In this document: one piece after another, positions 63,826 to 64,000 of the stretch
Layout of the letters: each line of letters begins with the position of its first letter
Numbering within the stretch: position 1 is the first letter of the stretch
Origin: Clostridiales bacterium Firm_04
Lineage (GTDB): Bacteria; Bacillota; Clostridia; Oscillospirales; Ruminococcaceae
Direction of reading: 5' to 3'
DNA length: 64,000 nt
NCBI GenBank assembly: GCA_001603005.1
Contig: LVAJ01000001.1
Span: forward strand, 27,801 to 91,800
Translations under genes and position numbers: made by a program
Notes under the pieces: generated by a model
What the model was told of the DNA's origin: nothing
Seen by the model: the letters and a program-made list of their open reading frames with translations, nothing else
Databases searched by the model: none

Positions 63826-64000
63826 TGCAATCCCCCTGACTATTGCATAATTCAGGGATAACTGTTCATTCTGCCTGCATACCTAATAAATGCGGTGTTA
63901 TACTATGTAAAGTATCTTGAGAGAAGTTAGTTTTCTTGAAATAGATACATTCACGATAAAGTTCAAAAAACAGCGTAAAACCGTCACTATTCAATTGTCA
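63826..64000. other. AT-rich leader of the helicase-methylase operon
   Basis: The last 175 bases contain no open frame of note. The promoter of the defence operon should be here or beyond the window; the best candidate is a -10-like TATAAC on the minus strand near 63900, without a convincing -35. Confidence 0.4.

Noticed and set aside
53602..64000. Integrated prophage or conjugative element
   Set aside because: No integrase, structural phage gene, relaxase or att site is visible; only defence genes and a change in base composition.

Overview
The window looks like the chromosome of an anaerobic Oscillospiraceae bacterium, most likely a Ruminococcus-like fibre degrader. Three things point there: fairly GC-rich housekeeping genes, several secreted proteins with type I dockerin modules (duplicated Ca-binding GDxxxxG repeats, often behind Thr-rich linkers), and a Clostridia-type mutSL-miaA-hfq / sepF-divIVA gene order. 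No ribosomal RNA or CRISPR array is visible.

Layout. 1-4437 (+): the end of an adaptor gene, then an ABC ATPase, a second HlyD-like adaptor and a MacB-type permease. 4514-5614 (-): a dockerin protein. 5798-26682 (-): a 21-kb co-directional housekeeping block holding mreB, psd-pssA, a Nudix hydrolase, rluD-lspA, divIVA, sepF, yggS, a HlyD-like protein, hfq, miaA, a GNAT enzyme, an isochorismatase-like enzyme, mutL, a SUFU-domain gene, mutS, a YlbF-family gene, two tandem paralogues, endonuclease V and miaB, with a few unknowns in between. 26683-28614: a gene-free stretch with a duplicated miaB promoter, inverted repeats and a composite repeat. 28615-33388 (+): a zinc-uptake operon (small Cys/His membrane protein, ZnuA with a nested ZinT domain, CobW-type GTPase, ZnuC, ZnuB) behind a Zur/Fur-like palindrome, flanked on both sides by the same composite repeat in direct orientation. 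34478-40843 (+): an HD protein, a lipoprotein, a large FtsX permease plus ATPase, and an Ntn-hydrolase lipoprotein. 40962-47293 (-): two large dockerin proteins, one with an HExxH motif. 47588-49620 (+): a YerC-like regulator, a methyltransferase and Hsp33. 49721-50034: four tRNA genes (Val, Asp, Gly, Cys). 50258-53601 (+): an ECF sigma factor, a membrane protein with a dockerin-like external segment, and a leucine-rich-repeat dockerin protein.

From about 53.6 kb the DNA turns AT-rich and becomes a defence island: a Gabija-type pair (OLD/TOPRIM nuclease plus UvrD-like helicase) and, convergently, a two-gene system made of a PLD-nuclease/SNF2-helicase protein and a large N6-adenine methylase.

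The most interesting links are these. The ECF sigma gene and the dockerin gene 45 kb away carry nearly identical non-standard promoters (AACC-N16-GTCT), which suggests one regulon for surface or cellulosomal proteins. The membrane partner of the sigma factor carries an external dockerin-like motif. The zinc operon shows an unusual domain insertion and sits between direct repeats. All functional calls come from motif reading only; no database search was run.
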